NCBI GenBank assembly: GCA_963762315.1
Contig: CAVXKO010000005.1
Location: forward strand, 248,001-312,000
Length of the DNA stretch: 64,000 nucleotides
Source of the DNA: RPQJ01 sp963762315
GTDB lineage: Bacteria > Pseudomonadota > Gammaproteobacteria > Steroidobacterales > Steroidobacteraceae
Direction of reading: 5' to 3'
Shown: positions 47,314 through 56,909 of the stretch, piece by piece
How positions within the stretch are numbered: the stretch's first letter is position 1
Layout of the letters: the number at the start of each line of letters is the position of its first letter
Translations under genes and position numbers: made by a program
The notes under the pieces: model-generated
What the model was told of the DNA's origin: nothing
What the model saw: only the letters and a program-made list of their open reading frames with translations
The model's database searches: none

Positions 47314-48481
47314 AGCTCCGCGAGGATCTTGCGCCTCATCTCGTTGTACTCGGCCTGGGTGATCAGCCCCTCGGCCAGCAACTCATTCAGCGTGCGCAGG
47401 CGCGCAGGCACGGTACGGCGTTCCGCAGGCGCCTTCGTCGCCGTCGGGCCAGCAGCCGGCGTGAGCCCGAGGTCGATGCGGGCCAGCTGGTCGGGCGTCG
47501 GCTCTTCGCCAGACGCCGCCACCGCGACGTTGCCATCGGGTGCGACCCCGGGCACGGCGGCCAGGCGGCCTGCGACCATGTCGTAGTTCGACAGCACCTG
47601 CGCTTGTATCTTGCGGGTCCGCCGCAAGGACGTCGATGACGGGAGGCGTCGCCTCGTCGGCTTCGGAGCGCATGCCCCATCGGTCGGCGCCGATGCCGCG
47701 CCCGACCCCCATCGTCATCATTCTCGCCTTGCCCGAATTCAGTTGTGCAGTCTGTCCCGCCTGTTCGAGATCCGCACCGGTCACGACGACCGTGTAGGCC
47801 CAGGACTTACTTGGGACGCCGCCGAGGAAATCGGTCGGCACCAGGAACTCCACCTTGCGGCCGGAGACACGGACCTTGTTCGGAAAGAAGAACAGGTCGT
47901 TGACTCGCGCCTCGGAGCGGCCCTGCAGCTCACCAAGCTCGTCCTTCGACACCTTGCCCTGCTTGGCGCGCAGGTCGGCCTCGAATACCGTCGTCGAAGT
48001 ACATCTGCAGCATCGTGCGCGCGGTGTCGGGGCGCGGCGTGAGCACGATGCACTTTTCCCAGGCGAACTGCCGATCGACGGTCACGCCGCGCCCAGGGAC
48101 CGTGCCCGTCTGGCCGGAGCCGCCCACGCGGTCGGTATCGACGTAGATATCGACGTTGAACGTGAAGAAACCGTTGCGTGCGAGCTGCTCCAGCGGCGTC
48201 TGGCCGAGCTTAGTGGCGCGTCCCACCGGACTGCGGACCGATTGACCCATCTCGACTACGAACCAGACACCGTCACCGCGCTGCTCCGCCGCGACCCGCA
48301 CGAGATCGAGGTCGCCCTTCTGCATGTCGGGGGTGTTGGGATAGATCAGCGAGCCGTTGCCGTCGTCGTCGCCCCGCACGTCGTCGAGTGCGAACAGCTG
48401 CTGTGCCCTGGCGCCACCCGGCGCGGCCAGGAGCGCTGCGGCGAGCAGGACAGGAATCAATCGTTGCGTCAGCGCTTGCAT
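47310..48481 (-). pseudogene. Glucodextranase-C/DOMON-like secreted protein with SHOCT tail, two frameshifts
   Basis: Signal peptide (ALTQRLIPVLLAAALLAAPGGARA), then a carbohydrate-binding-like domain related to the 50721-51534 gene: LFALDDVRGDDDGNGSLIYP, FFTFNVDIYVDTDRVGGSGQT, WEKCIVLTPRP. The frame breaks near 47989 (GG where G fits) and near 47613 (AA where A fits); correcting both gives one protein. It ends in a SHOCT motif (LNELLAEGLITQAEYNEMRRKIL). Likely binds starch or maltodextrin outside the cytoplasm. Start ATG 48481, or GTG 48490. Confidence 0.7.
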
Positions 48482-48490
48482 CGGTACCAC

Positions 48491-48527
48491 CGAAAAATCG
48501 GGGCGGCCACGCGAGCATGGCCGCCCC
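48491..48527 (-). terminator. Strong intra-operon hairpin terminator
   Basis: On the minus strand GGGGCGGCCA and TGGCCGCCCC form a perfect 10-bp stem with an 8-base loop, followed by GATTTTTC. It lies between the porin and the second DOMON-like gene, so malQ and DUF4032 probably get only read-through or a separate promoter. Confidence 0.75.
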
Positions 48528-48549
48528 GGATGTCACGCCAATCAGCGTC

Positions 48550-50690
48550 TCAGAAAACGACCTTCAGCCAGACCTTCATCCGGTATTGACTGAGGCTCTG
48601 CGACCCGATCGGAATGTCGCCGAGCGGCGTGGATATCGTGTTGACGCCTTCGCCCGGGATCAGCTTCACCCGCTTGCCGCCGGAGTCCGTGTAGAACTCG
48701 GGGTCGTAGGTTCCCCATAGGTAGTCAATCGCGCCGCCGATCTGGAGGCCCGACAGGAAGTAGGTGAAGTTCATGCCGACGCGATTCTTGGTGGTCTTGC
48801 CCGTCAGGTACTCGACGTAGCCATAATCGTTGCTTGCCTCGAAGCCGAGACCGACCGGAGCGACATCGACCGTGCCATCGATCAGTTCCACATCGTTCAG
48901 CTCGTAGAGCAAGGTCGCATAGAGGTCGGGCATGATCTGATAGCCGCCACTGATGCCGTACGTGTCGTAGTCGGCCCGACGGTTGTCGCAAGACACGCAG
49001 CCGCCCAGGCCGATGTTGGGAATCCAGTCGCGGATTGATGGAGCCGACCGACTTCGGAAAACCGTCGTACGCATCCGTCAGCAGGCTCGACTTCGTGACG
49101 CGGTCGTCCTCGTCGGAGATGTACTTGTAGCGCGCCATCAGGTCGATGCCGTTGCCGACGTCGAGCGTGTACTTCGCCTTGAGGGCGAAGATCTGCATCA
49201 GGCGGTCCTGGTAGGGTGCATACGGGGAGCGAGTGTCGCCGCCGTAGCCCCACGCGTGCGTGCCCTCCATGCGCGGGTAAATGCAGTTGACGTCCTTGTC
49301 CTGGCCGCCGCAGGCCTGCCAGTCGGTGTTGAAGTCGATGTAGCTGTACTCGCCCGAGAACTGCCAGTCGCCGACCTGATACTTGGGCACCAGCGTGACG
49401 CCCTTCCAGCCGATGACGGAAAACGCGACAGTTTCGTCGAAGTCGGTGACGTCGTTGTCCGCCAGGCCCGACACGACCTGCTGCACTTCGCCGTTCCAAC
49501 CGCCATAGCCGAGGCCGGCATTGGAGCTGGCATTCCCGCGGTTGCCGAAGTTGTAGTCGGGCCGCATCCACTGCCACGTGCCTTCCTGGCCCTCGGTCAG
49601 AAGCACATCGGCCTCGCGACGTGCGGCCGGAGCGGCCACGTAGTCGGAGCCAATGTCGAAGACCTGCACGGCCAACGACAACCCGTCGACGAACAGCCGG
49701 TTGAAATCAAGGTTCAAGTAGAACGCTCCGTCGCTGGTATCTTTCTTCGGCAGCGGACTGAAGCGGCAGCTCTCCAGGTCATTTGCGTTGCACACGTCAT
49801 CGGCGATGTTGTACGTGCTGTAGTAATAGGCTCCCTTGATGTCGACGAAACCGAGGCCGGAATACTGGCCCTTCGCGCCGATCACCGAGTTGTCCCAGCG
49901 CGTGATCTCGCCGACGCCATTGAGGTTGTTCGTGTCCTTGGGGTCCCGTTCCTTGTCGCTGGCGTACATGCCGATCAAGGTCGCGTTCCACGCCGCGCTC
50001 GGGGCGTACTTGAGCTGGCCGACGTAATCGGCGTCGTTGGCGAACAGGTCACCGGTGGTGAAATTGGCGCCCTGGTACGACGGCGAGCTCACCCGCGCGA
50101 AGTCCCAGCGCAGGGTCTTGCCTAGTGCCGAGCCCTGGAACAGGAAGCCGCTCAGGTTGTCGCGGTCGATGTAACGGGTCTGGCCGTGGGTCCAGGCGTC
50201 GAACATGCCCCAGTCGTTGCTGCCGATCGACGCGGAGTCGATCCAGTCGTAGCCCGGCGTGAGAATCACCCTGGCGCCCCGCAGCTTGATGTACCAGTTG
50301 CAGCGCGGGTCGGCCTCGGTGCAAGCCCCCGGCGTACTTTGATTCGGGTTGCCAGGAACGGCAAAGCCGTCGTAGTTCGCCCAGAACCCCCGGTGCAGGC
50401 GGCTCTGGATGCGTGCATAGAACTCGACCTGCTTGTTGAGACTGGCTGCTCAGCGTCAGATCGAATTCCGTGGCCTGGCCCTGGTCGCCACCGGATTCCC
50501 CGGGTGTCGAGTCGAAATTACTCGACATGCTCCAGTTCTGCTGCCGGTTGCCGTCCAGGAACTTCATGTAGATGTCGCCGGACCACTTCAGCTTGCCATA
50601 GTCGCTCGACTGCTGGGCGTTGCCCGCACCTGGCGCCATCCCCAGCGCCGCTACCACTGCCGCCAGTGCCACTCTGTAATGGTTCATCAT
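48550..50690 (-). pseudogene. Outer-membrane porin for malto-oligosaccharides, two frameshifts
   Basis: Signal peptide (MMNHYRVALAAVVAALGMAPGAGNAQ), then a ~690-residue beta-barrel protein rich in alternating aromatic strands. It ends VWLKVVF with the terminal Phe expected for outer-membrane insertion. Segments from three frames join after removing one base near 50437-50447 and one near 49040. Resulting joins such as SSLNKQVEFYARIQSRLHRG and GSIIRDWIPNIG read naturally. Its position between maltodextrin-binding genes suggests a maltodextrin channel; this is context inference. A GGGGA ribosome site precedes the ATG. Confidence 0.72.
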
Positions 50691-50720
50691 TGTTGTCCCC
50701 AGTATATGGGCTGCAATCCG

Positions 50721-51534
50721 TTACTTGCGCACCATGGTGAGCGTCGCCTTCTTGACCGAGCTGCCGTCGGCGCCGCACTCGTACTTGAGCATGTCGTACT
50801 GGGCCTGCGCCTCTTCCGGCTTGCCCTCGCCCTTGCCCGCGAGGATGTCCATGAGTTCCGGATCGCAATCGCTGTCGTTGCCGCCGCCGAAGCGGTGCTG
50901 GCCCTCGAACTCGTTGGCGTTGCGCGTCAGGAGGTCGGCCTTGTCCGGGAAGCCTTCGTTCGATTGCACGACGACCTGGTAGCCCCAGGTGGCCGGATCG
51001 CCACCGCCGAGATCTTCGAGCTTGATCTTGGCGCTGATCGTCTTGCCGGAGCCGGTCGTGCGGCGAGGCACCACGATGTCAGCCGCGAGAGCAGCGGCCT
51101 TGACCTTGATCTCGGACAGGACGCGGGACTGCGGCTGCGGCGAAAGGATGATCACCTTTTCCCACGCGCTCTCGGGTGCGAACTGCACGTTCAGGCCCGG
51201 CAGGCCCTCGGTATGGCCGCTGCCGGCCTTGCCATCCTTGTCGATGAAGATGAACACCATCTGCGTGGCGAATCCGACGCCCATGCCCCACGGATCGGCG
51301 AGTGTCTTGTTTACGGTGACCTTCACGTCCGGGCTGTCGCCGGCGGTCATCTCGAACTCGGTCAGGTCGAAGGAGCCCGGCGTGTACACCGCGTCCGTCG
51401 GATACGACGTAGTTGCCCGGACCCTTGTCGTCGCCGGTCGGGTCCATGAACTTGACGCCTTCGGCCCGCGCCGCGCTCGCGAGCGTGAGGCCGACCGCCA
51501 GTGCACAGATGGAAATGCGATTCTTGTGGTTCAT
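50721..51534 (-). pseudogene. Glucodextranase-C/DOMON-like maltodextrin-binding protein, one frameshift
   Basis: Signal peptide (MNHKNRISICALAVGLTLASAARA), then KFMDPTGDDKGPGNYV. A break near 51409 follows, then YPTDAVYTPGSFDLTEFEM, DPWGMGVGFATQMVFIFIDKDGKAGSG and AWEKVIILSPQPQSRV. The DPxGDDxGxGxYxYP start and WEK block match the glucodextranase-C type domain found on extracellular starch enzymes. Here it stands alone, probably as a surface or periplasmic glucan-binding protein. It follows malG by 53 bases. Confidence 0.72.
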
Positions 51535-51587
51535 CTGTAATCCCTCTTTGTCATCCGTTACGACGCCCCGCGAGGGGCCGGTTTTCG

Positions 51588-52478
51588 TTATCCCTTGACG
51601 CCGCCGGCGGTAAGGCCGGAGACGAGGTATTTCTGCAGGAACAGGAACAGCACGACGACCGGCACCGACACGATGATCGAACCGGCCGCGAAATAGCCCC
51701 ACTGCGAGGTGAACCCTCCCACGAAAAACTTGAGCCCCACCGGCGCCGTGTACTTGGTCTCTTCTTCGAGGAACGTCGCCGCGAGGATGAACTCGTTCCA
51801 GCCGGTCATGAACGAGAACAGCGCGGTGACGGCCACGGCCGGTTTCGCCAGCGGCAGGATGATCTTGAAGAAGATCGTCTGCCGGGAGGCCCCGTCCATG
51901 ATCGCCGACTCCTCGATCTCGAGCGGGATCGTATCGAAGTATCCCTTCAGCATCCATACGCAGAAGGGGATCGCGGTGACGGAATAGACCAGCACCAGCC
52001 CGATGAACGAATTGCCCAGCTTCAGCCAGCTGACGATGATGATGTACAGCGGCACCAGCAGCAGGGTGCCCGGGAACATCTGGGACACCAGGAACGACAT
52101 CATGCCGGCCTGGCGGCCCGGAAACCGGAACCGCGAGAACGCGTAGGCGGCTGTACAGGCTAAAAACACCCCCACCACGGTCGTGGCTGTTGCGACGATG
52201 GCACTGTTCATGAGCCAGGTGAGGAACGGCTGCTCGGTCAGGACGTCCACGAAGTTCTTCATGGACACGGTCTCGGGCCAGGGCAGGATCGCCCGCAGCC
52301 GGTCGAGGAAGCCCGGATCGGGCGGCACGTCGGCGAAGGCGAGGTTCTGGGTGCCCGAGAACGCCACGCTCACCACCCACAGCACCGGATAGATGGCCAG
52401 CAGCGTGAACGCGGTCAGGAACACGTGCAGCAGCACGTGGGAGCCGTCACCCTTGCGCCGGGCGTCCGGGTTGCTCAT
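51588..52478 (-). CDS. malG: Maltose/maltodextrin ABC permease MalG
   Basis: 296 residues, six membrane helices. The binding-protein-dependent permease signature EESAIMDGASRQTIFFKIILPLAKPAVAV (EAA loop that contacts MalK) is near residue 190. PFCVWMLKGYF and LFLQKYLVSGLTAGGVKG at the end are typical of MalG. Its ATG overlaps the malF stop (ATGA). Confidence 0.93.
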   Translation of the reverse strand: MSNPDARRKGDGSHVLLHVFLTAFTLLAIYPVLWVVSVAFSGTQNLAFADVPPDPGFLDRLRAILPWPETVSMKNFVDVLTEQPFLTWLMNSAIVATATTVVGVFLACTAAYAFSRFRFPGRQAGMMSFLVSQMFPGTLLLVPLYIIIVSWLKLGNSFIGLVLVYSVTAIPFCVWMLKGYFDTIPLEIEESAIMDGASRQTIFFKIILPLAKPAVAVTALFSFMTGWNEFILAATFLEEETKYTAPVGLKFFVGGFTSQWGYFAAGSIIVSVPVVVLFLFLQKYLVSGLTAGGVKG

Positions 52479-54512
52479 GCGTTCACGGCCTCCGTGGCGC
52501 GGGTCATGCGGGTCTGGAACACGCCGTAGACCAGCAGGATGAGGAAGATGACGACCGAGTAGGCGGCCGAGTAGGCGTAGCGGTACTCCTCGAAGGCGAT
52601 CTTGTAGGCCTTGGTGATCAGGATCTCGTTGGCCCCGGCCGGCTCACCGCCCGAGACGAGGTAGATCACGTTGAACATGTTGAACGTCCACACGACGGAG
52701 AGGATCACCGCCGGGATGAGCGTCGGCTTCAGCAGCGGCAGCGTGATGCGCCAGAACTGCTGCGAGCGGGTCGCGCCTTCGACGGTGGCGGCCTCGTACA
52801 TGTCTGCCGAGATCGACTGCAGGCCGCCGAGGATCACCACCATCATGAACGGGAAGCTCAGCCAGCCGTTGGTGGCGAGGCCCGTCAGGAACGAGGTGAA
52901 CACGCCGTCGAACCACTTCACCGGCTCGCCGCCGAACATCTGGATGGCCTGGTTGACGGCGCCGAACTGCTGGTGGAACAGGGCCTTCCAGATCAGGGCC
53001 GTGATGTAGTTCGGGATCGCCCAGGGCAGGATCAGCAGGACCCGGTACGCGGCCTTGAATCGCAGCCCGGGGGTATTGAGCGCCAGTGCGAGGACCATGC
53101 CGAGGAACACGCCGATCGCGACGTTCGAGACGGTCCAGCAGATCGGTGATGAACAGCGTCCAGTAGAAGTTCTGGTAGTTGATGACCCAGCCCGAGGCCG
53201 TGTGCTTCGCCACCGCCGTGTCGCCGATGATGTCGACGTAGTTCTGCACGCCGACCCACAGGTCGCTGAGCGGCAGGTTGGTGTTGAAGATCGTCTGCCC
53301 GGTGAACGAGAGCGTGATGCCATACAGGAACGGGAAGAAGACCAGCACCAGCATGCCGAGCATCGCCGGCGTGACGTACAGGTAGGCGGCGCGGTATTCG
53401 GACAAGGTCTCCCGCACCTTGCGGGCGGCCCCGAGAGCGAAGAACGCGAGGATCACCGCCCCGAGCGCGAAGTTGCCCCACATCGAGCGCTGGAACGGCT
53501 GGGTGAACTGGCCGATGGCCCGGGCGGCCGCCGCCGCATCGGGCGCGCCGTCGGGGCCAAGCAAGCCGCGCGGCCGCTGGAAGACGTCGACGTCCCAGGT
53601 CGCCGGATCTGCGGCCGGCGCAGGCGCCGTGTCCGTGCCGAGGCCCGACACTCGCGCGCGCAGGTCCTGGAAACCCTGGGCGATCCCGGCATTGCCCGAG
53701 GTCGCGAGGTCCTGGAGGCCGGCGCCGGCGCGCGCCGCGTAGAAGTACCAGGCGGCGCCGAACAAGCCCAGTGCCACGACGAACAGGATCCAGCGCGCAG
53801 GCCCGGCCACCTCGCCGCTGCGATTGACGAAGAACGCGACGGCCAGCAACAGTGCCACGGGCACGAGCACCAGTAGCAGGAGCGGAATCGGGGGCGGCTG
53901 CCGCGCGGCAGCGGCCGTGGCCACCGGGCTTTCCCGCTGCACGAAGCCGGCGATCTCGCCGTCCACGAGGTACGGCACCGTGATGCGCAGCACCCCGTCC
54001 GACGGTCGGCTGACGTCGATCTGCGGCTTGCGGAACACGCCCTCGGCGCGGTTCGTGTCCGCGGCGGCGCGCAGTTCCTTGCCGAGGTCGAACAGCCACT
54101 TTTCTTCCTTGGCGAGACGCCTCGGCAGCTCGCCCTGCGCATCCGCGGGATGCGTGGAGGCCAGCAGTTGCGCCCCCCCGATGCGCACGACGCGCGCGCT
54201 ATCGTCGGCCGGCGAGCGCGCGATCCAGTCGGCGACCGCAGGCTGCAGCACCGCCGGATCGTCCGGGCTCGCGGCAAGGCGGGCCGTCACGAACTGCGCG
54301 AGCGCGGACGCCTCGAGAATCGCAGCGCGCGACTGGCGGCCTTCGCCAAGGCTCGTCGCCGCCTGCGAATAGAACCAGTTGCCGAGCAGCGCCGTGGCGA
54401 GCAGCGCCAGCAGCAAGCCGAGCGCCGCGGGCTGCAACAGGAAATGCAGCGCGCGGCGGACAGGCGTGTCGGCCTGCCGCTTCACGACTCGTGTGTGCGC
54501 GAGCTCGATCAT
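52475..54512 (-). pseudogene. malF: MalF permease with long N-terminal sensor-like extension, one frameshift
   Basis: Corrected for a single extra base near 53142 (GG where G fits), this is a ~678-residue protein. Residues ~385-678 are a standard MalF permease (YLYVTPAMLGMLVLVFFPFLYGI, FFQ-like EAA loop YEAATVEGATRSQQFWRITLP). The first ~380 residues are extra. They comprise a helix at ~26-48, an extracytoplasmic domain (~50-200: FVTARLAASPDDPAVL, VFRKPQIDVSRPSDGVLRIT, PYLVDGEIAGFVQRE) resembling CHASE/dCache-type sensor loops, three further helices and a linker. E. coli MalF is ~514 residues and lacks this. malE overlaps its start. Confidence 0.8.
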
Positions 54513-55747
54513 CGTCCCTTACGCAGTTTCCCGATGCTGGCCTTGACCGTGTCCTGTGCTTCCTTGAGCGCCTGCTCCGGCGTCGCGGAGCCCTTCACGA
54601 TCTTGTTCATCGCCGTCGTCACGGGCGACCACATCAGCGTCATCTCCGCGTAGTTCGGCATCGGGATCGCGGTCTCGAGCTGCTTGCGGAAGCCCTGGAT
54701 CGTCGGGTTGCCCTTGACGCGCGGGTCGTCGTACACGGACTTGTTGGTGGGCAGCTGGCCGCCCTCGGTGGCGAGCACCAGCGCGGCTTCCTTCGTCACG
54801 AGGAACGACGCGAACGCATACGCCTTTTCCTTGTTCGCCGAGCCCGCGGAGACGTACACGCCCTCGACCGTGAGCCAGGGCTTCATCGGCTTGCCGCCCG
54901 CCTCGTCCACCGTGGGCAGCGGCGCCACCGCGTACTTGATCTTGTCCTGCACCTCGCCGAGGAACCACGGGCCCGAGAACACGATCGGCGCCTTGCCTTC
55001 GTTGAAGAGGCTGGCGATCAGCGTCGAGGACGGGTCGGCCGGCAGGATGCCGTCCTGCTTGTACCACTTGAGCATCGTCTTGACGGCCGCGACGTTCTGC
55101 GGCGAGTCGATCGTCGGCACCGCGCCCGGGCCGAACACCTGGCCGCCGAACGCGTTCATCAGCGCCGCGTGGAAGAAGAAGTTCGAGTACTCGTAGGCGA
55201 GGCCGAAGCGCCCCGCCTTCACGTCCGTCATGCCCTTGGCGAGCTTGACGAGTTCGCCCGTCGTCTTCGGCGGCGCCTTCACCAGCGCCGTGTTGTAGAT
55301 CATCGCGATGCTCTTGTAGTTGAGCGGCAGTCCGTAGACCGTGTCGCGATAGGTCATCGCCTTCATCATGCCGGGCACGAGCTGCGAAGTGACCTTGTCG
55401 TCCACGAAGAAGTCGATCGGCTCGATGGTCTGTCCGGCCTCGACCCAGCCGCCGAGGCGGTCCTGCGCGAAGATGAACACGTCCGGGCCCTTGCCGCGCG
55501 GCACCGAGGCGGAGATCTTGTCGGCGTACGCGTCGTACGGCACCGCGAGCGTCTTGACGACGACGTCCTTCTGCTTCGCGTTGTACATCGCGACGACCTT
55601 CTCGAAGGCCGCCTTCTCGTCGCCGCGATACGCGTGCCACACCGTCAGGTCCGTCGCCGCCTGTGCCAGGCCGCCCGCCAGCAACGCTCCGGCCGCGACG
55701 CCCGCCGCGAGCCACCTGCCGATCCGTCCGAGTCGAGTCCGAGTCAT
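54509..55747 (-). CDS. malE: Maltose/maltodextrin-binding periplasmic protein
   Basis: 412 residues: signal peptide (RWLAAGVAAGALLAGGLAQA) and a two-lobed solute-binding domain starting TDLTVWHAYRGDEKAAFEKVV. MalE-like segments include GPDVFIFAQDRLGGWVEAG, YGLPLNYKSIAMIYN, APIVFSGPWFLGE and EGVYVSAGSANKEKAYAF. It delivers maltodextrins to MalFGK2. The stop overlaps the malF start. Confidence 0.93.
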   Translation of the reverse strand: MTRTRLGRIGRWLAAGVAAGALLAGGLAQAATDLTVWHAYRGDEKAAFEKVVAMYNAKQKDVVVKTLAVPYDAYADKISASVPRGKGPDVFIFAQDRLGGWVEAGQTIEPIDFFVDDKVTSQLVPGMMKAMTYRDTVYGLPLNYKSIAMIYNTALVKAPPKTTGELVKLAKGMTDVKAGRFGLAYEYSNFFFHAALMNAFGGQVFGPGAVPTIDSPQNVAAVKTMLKWYKQDGILPADPSSTLIASLFNEGKAPIVFSGPWFLGEVQDKIKYAVAPLPTVDEAGGKPMKPWLTVEGVYVSAGSANKEKAYAFASFLVTKEAALVLATEGGQLPTNKSVYDDPRVKGNPTIQGFRKQLETAIPMPNYAEMTLMWSPVTTAMNKIVKGSATPEQALKEAQDTVKASIGKLRKGR

Positions 55748-55783
55748 TGCCTTGGCTCCGTTTGCTGGTGTGATGCCCGGCCC

Positions 55784-56896
55784 TCAGCCGGGCAGCCTCT
55801 GTTCCGTGTCCGGATCGAACAGATGGATCGCGTTGCAGTCCATCGCCAGTTCGATGCGCTCGCCGAAGCGCGGAATGTGGTGCGCGCCGAGCTTGGCGAT
55901 GATGAGGTCCTCGCCGCTGCGCAGGTGCACGATCACTTCGTGGCCGATGGTCTCGACGATGTCGATGCTGCCGCCGAGATTCGCCGTCAACGTCCAGGAG
56001 TGCGCGCCGGGCTCGCCGACGTGCTCGGGCCGGACGCCCATCAGCACCTGCCGGCCCGCGTAGGGCTTGAGGCCCGCGCGCCAGTTCTCCGGCACCGGCG
56101 CTTCGAAGCCGCTCGTCGCGAGCCGAGTGCCGTCGCCGTTCACGGTGGCCTTCATCATGTTCATGTTCGGCGTGCCGATGAACTTCGCGACGAACACGTT
56201 CTGCGGCCGGTCGTAGAGCTCGAGCGGCGTGCCGACCTGCTTGAGGTTGGTCTTGCGCTCCTTGCCCATCGGCGCGAGCACGGCGATGCGATGGCCGAGC
56301 GTCATGGCCTCGACCTGGTCGTGCGTCACGTACACCGTCGTCGTCTTGAGGCGATGCTGCAGCTTCGCGATCTCGGCGCGCATCTGCACGCGCAGTTCCG
56401 CGTCGAGGTTCGAGAGCGGCTCGTCGAAGAGGAACACCGACGGCTTGCGCACGATGGCGCGGCCGAGCGCCACGCGCTGCCGCTGGCCGCCGGAGAGCGC
56501 CTTCGGCTTGCGATCGAGCAGCGGCTTGAGTCCCAGGATGCCGGCAGCCTCGTCGACCAGACGGTTGATCTCGTCGGGCGCGACCTTGCGGATCTGCAGC
56601 CCGAACGCGATGTTCTCGCGCACCGTCATGTGCGGGTACAGCGCGTAGCTCTGGAACACCATCGCCACGTCGCGGTCCTTCGGGTGCACGTCGTTCACGA
56701 CGCGATCGCCGATGACGAGCGTGCCCTCGCTCGGGTCCTCGAGACCCGCGATCATGCGCAGCGCGGTGGACTTGCCGCAGCCCGAGGGCCCGACGAACAC
56801 CATGAACTCCTGGTCGTGGATCTCGAGATCGAGCTGCTCGATGACGCTGACGTCGCCGAAGCGCTTCGCGATTCCCTGGAATGCAATTCGCGCCAT
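55784..56896 (-). CDS. malK: Maltodextrin ABC ATPase MalK (UgpC/MsmX type)
   Basis: 370 residues. Walker A GPSGCGKST at ~36-44, Q-loop FQSYALYPHMTV, signature LSGGQRQRVALGRA, Walker B VFLFDEPLSNLDA and H-loop YVTHDQVEAM. The C-terminal MalK/TOBE regulatory domain contains FIGTPNMNMM and GVRPEHVGE. Start ATG 56896 begins MARIAFQGIAKRFG, the family start; in-frame sequence upstream is not conserved. It lies 13 bases after the amylase gene. Confidence 0.94.
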   Translation of the reverse strand: MARIAFQGIAKRFGDVSVIEQLDLEIHDQEFMVFVGPSGCGKSTALRMIAGLEDPSEGTLVIGDRVVNDVHPKDRDVAMVFQSYALYPHMTVRENIAFGLQIRKVAPDEINRLVDEAAGILGLKPLLDRKPKALSGGQRQRVALGRAIVRKPSVFLFDEPLSNLDAELRVQMRAEIAKLQHRLKTTTVYVTHDQVEAMTLGHRIAVLAPMGKERKTNLKQVGTPLELYDRPQNVFVAKFIGTPNMNMMKATVNGDGTRLATSGFEAPVPENWRAGLKPYAGRQVLMGVRPEHVGEPGAHSWTLTANLGGSIDIVETIGHEVIVHLRSGEDLIIAKLGAHHIPRFGERIELAMDCNAIHLFDPDTEQRLPG

Positions 56897-56909
56897 GTTT
56901 CGTTGCTGC

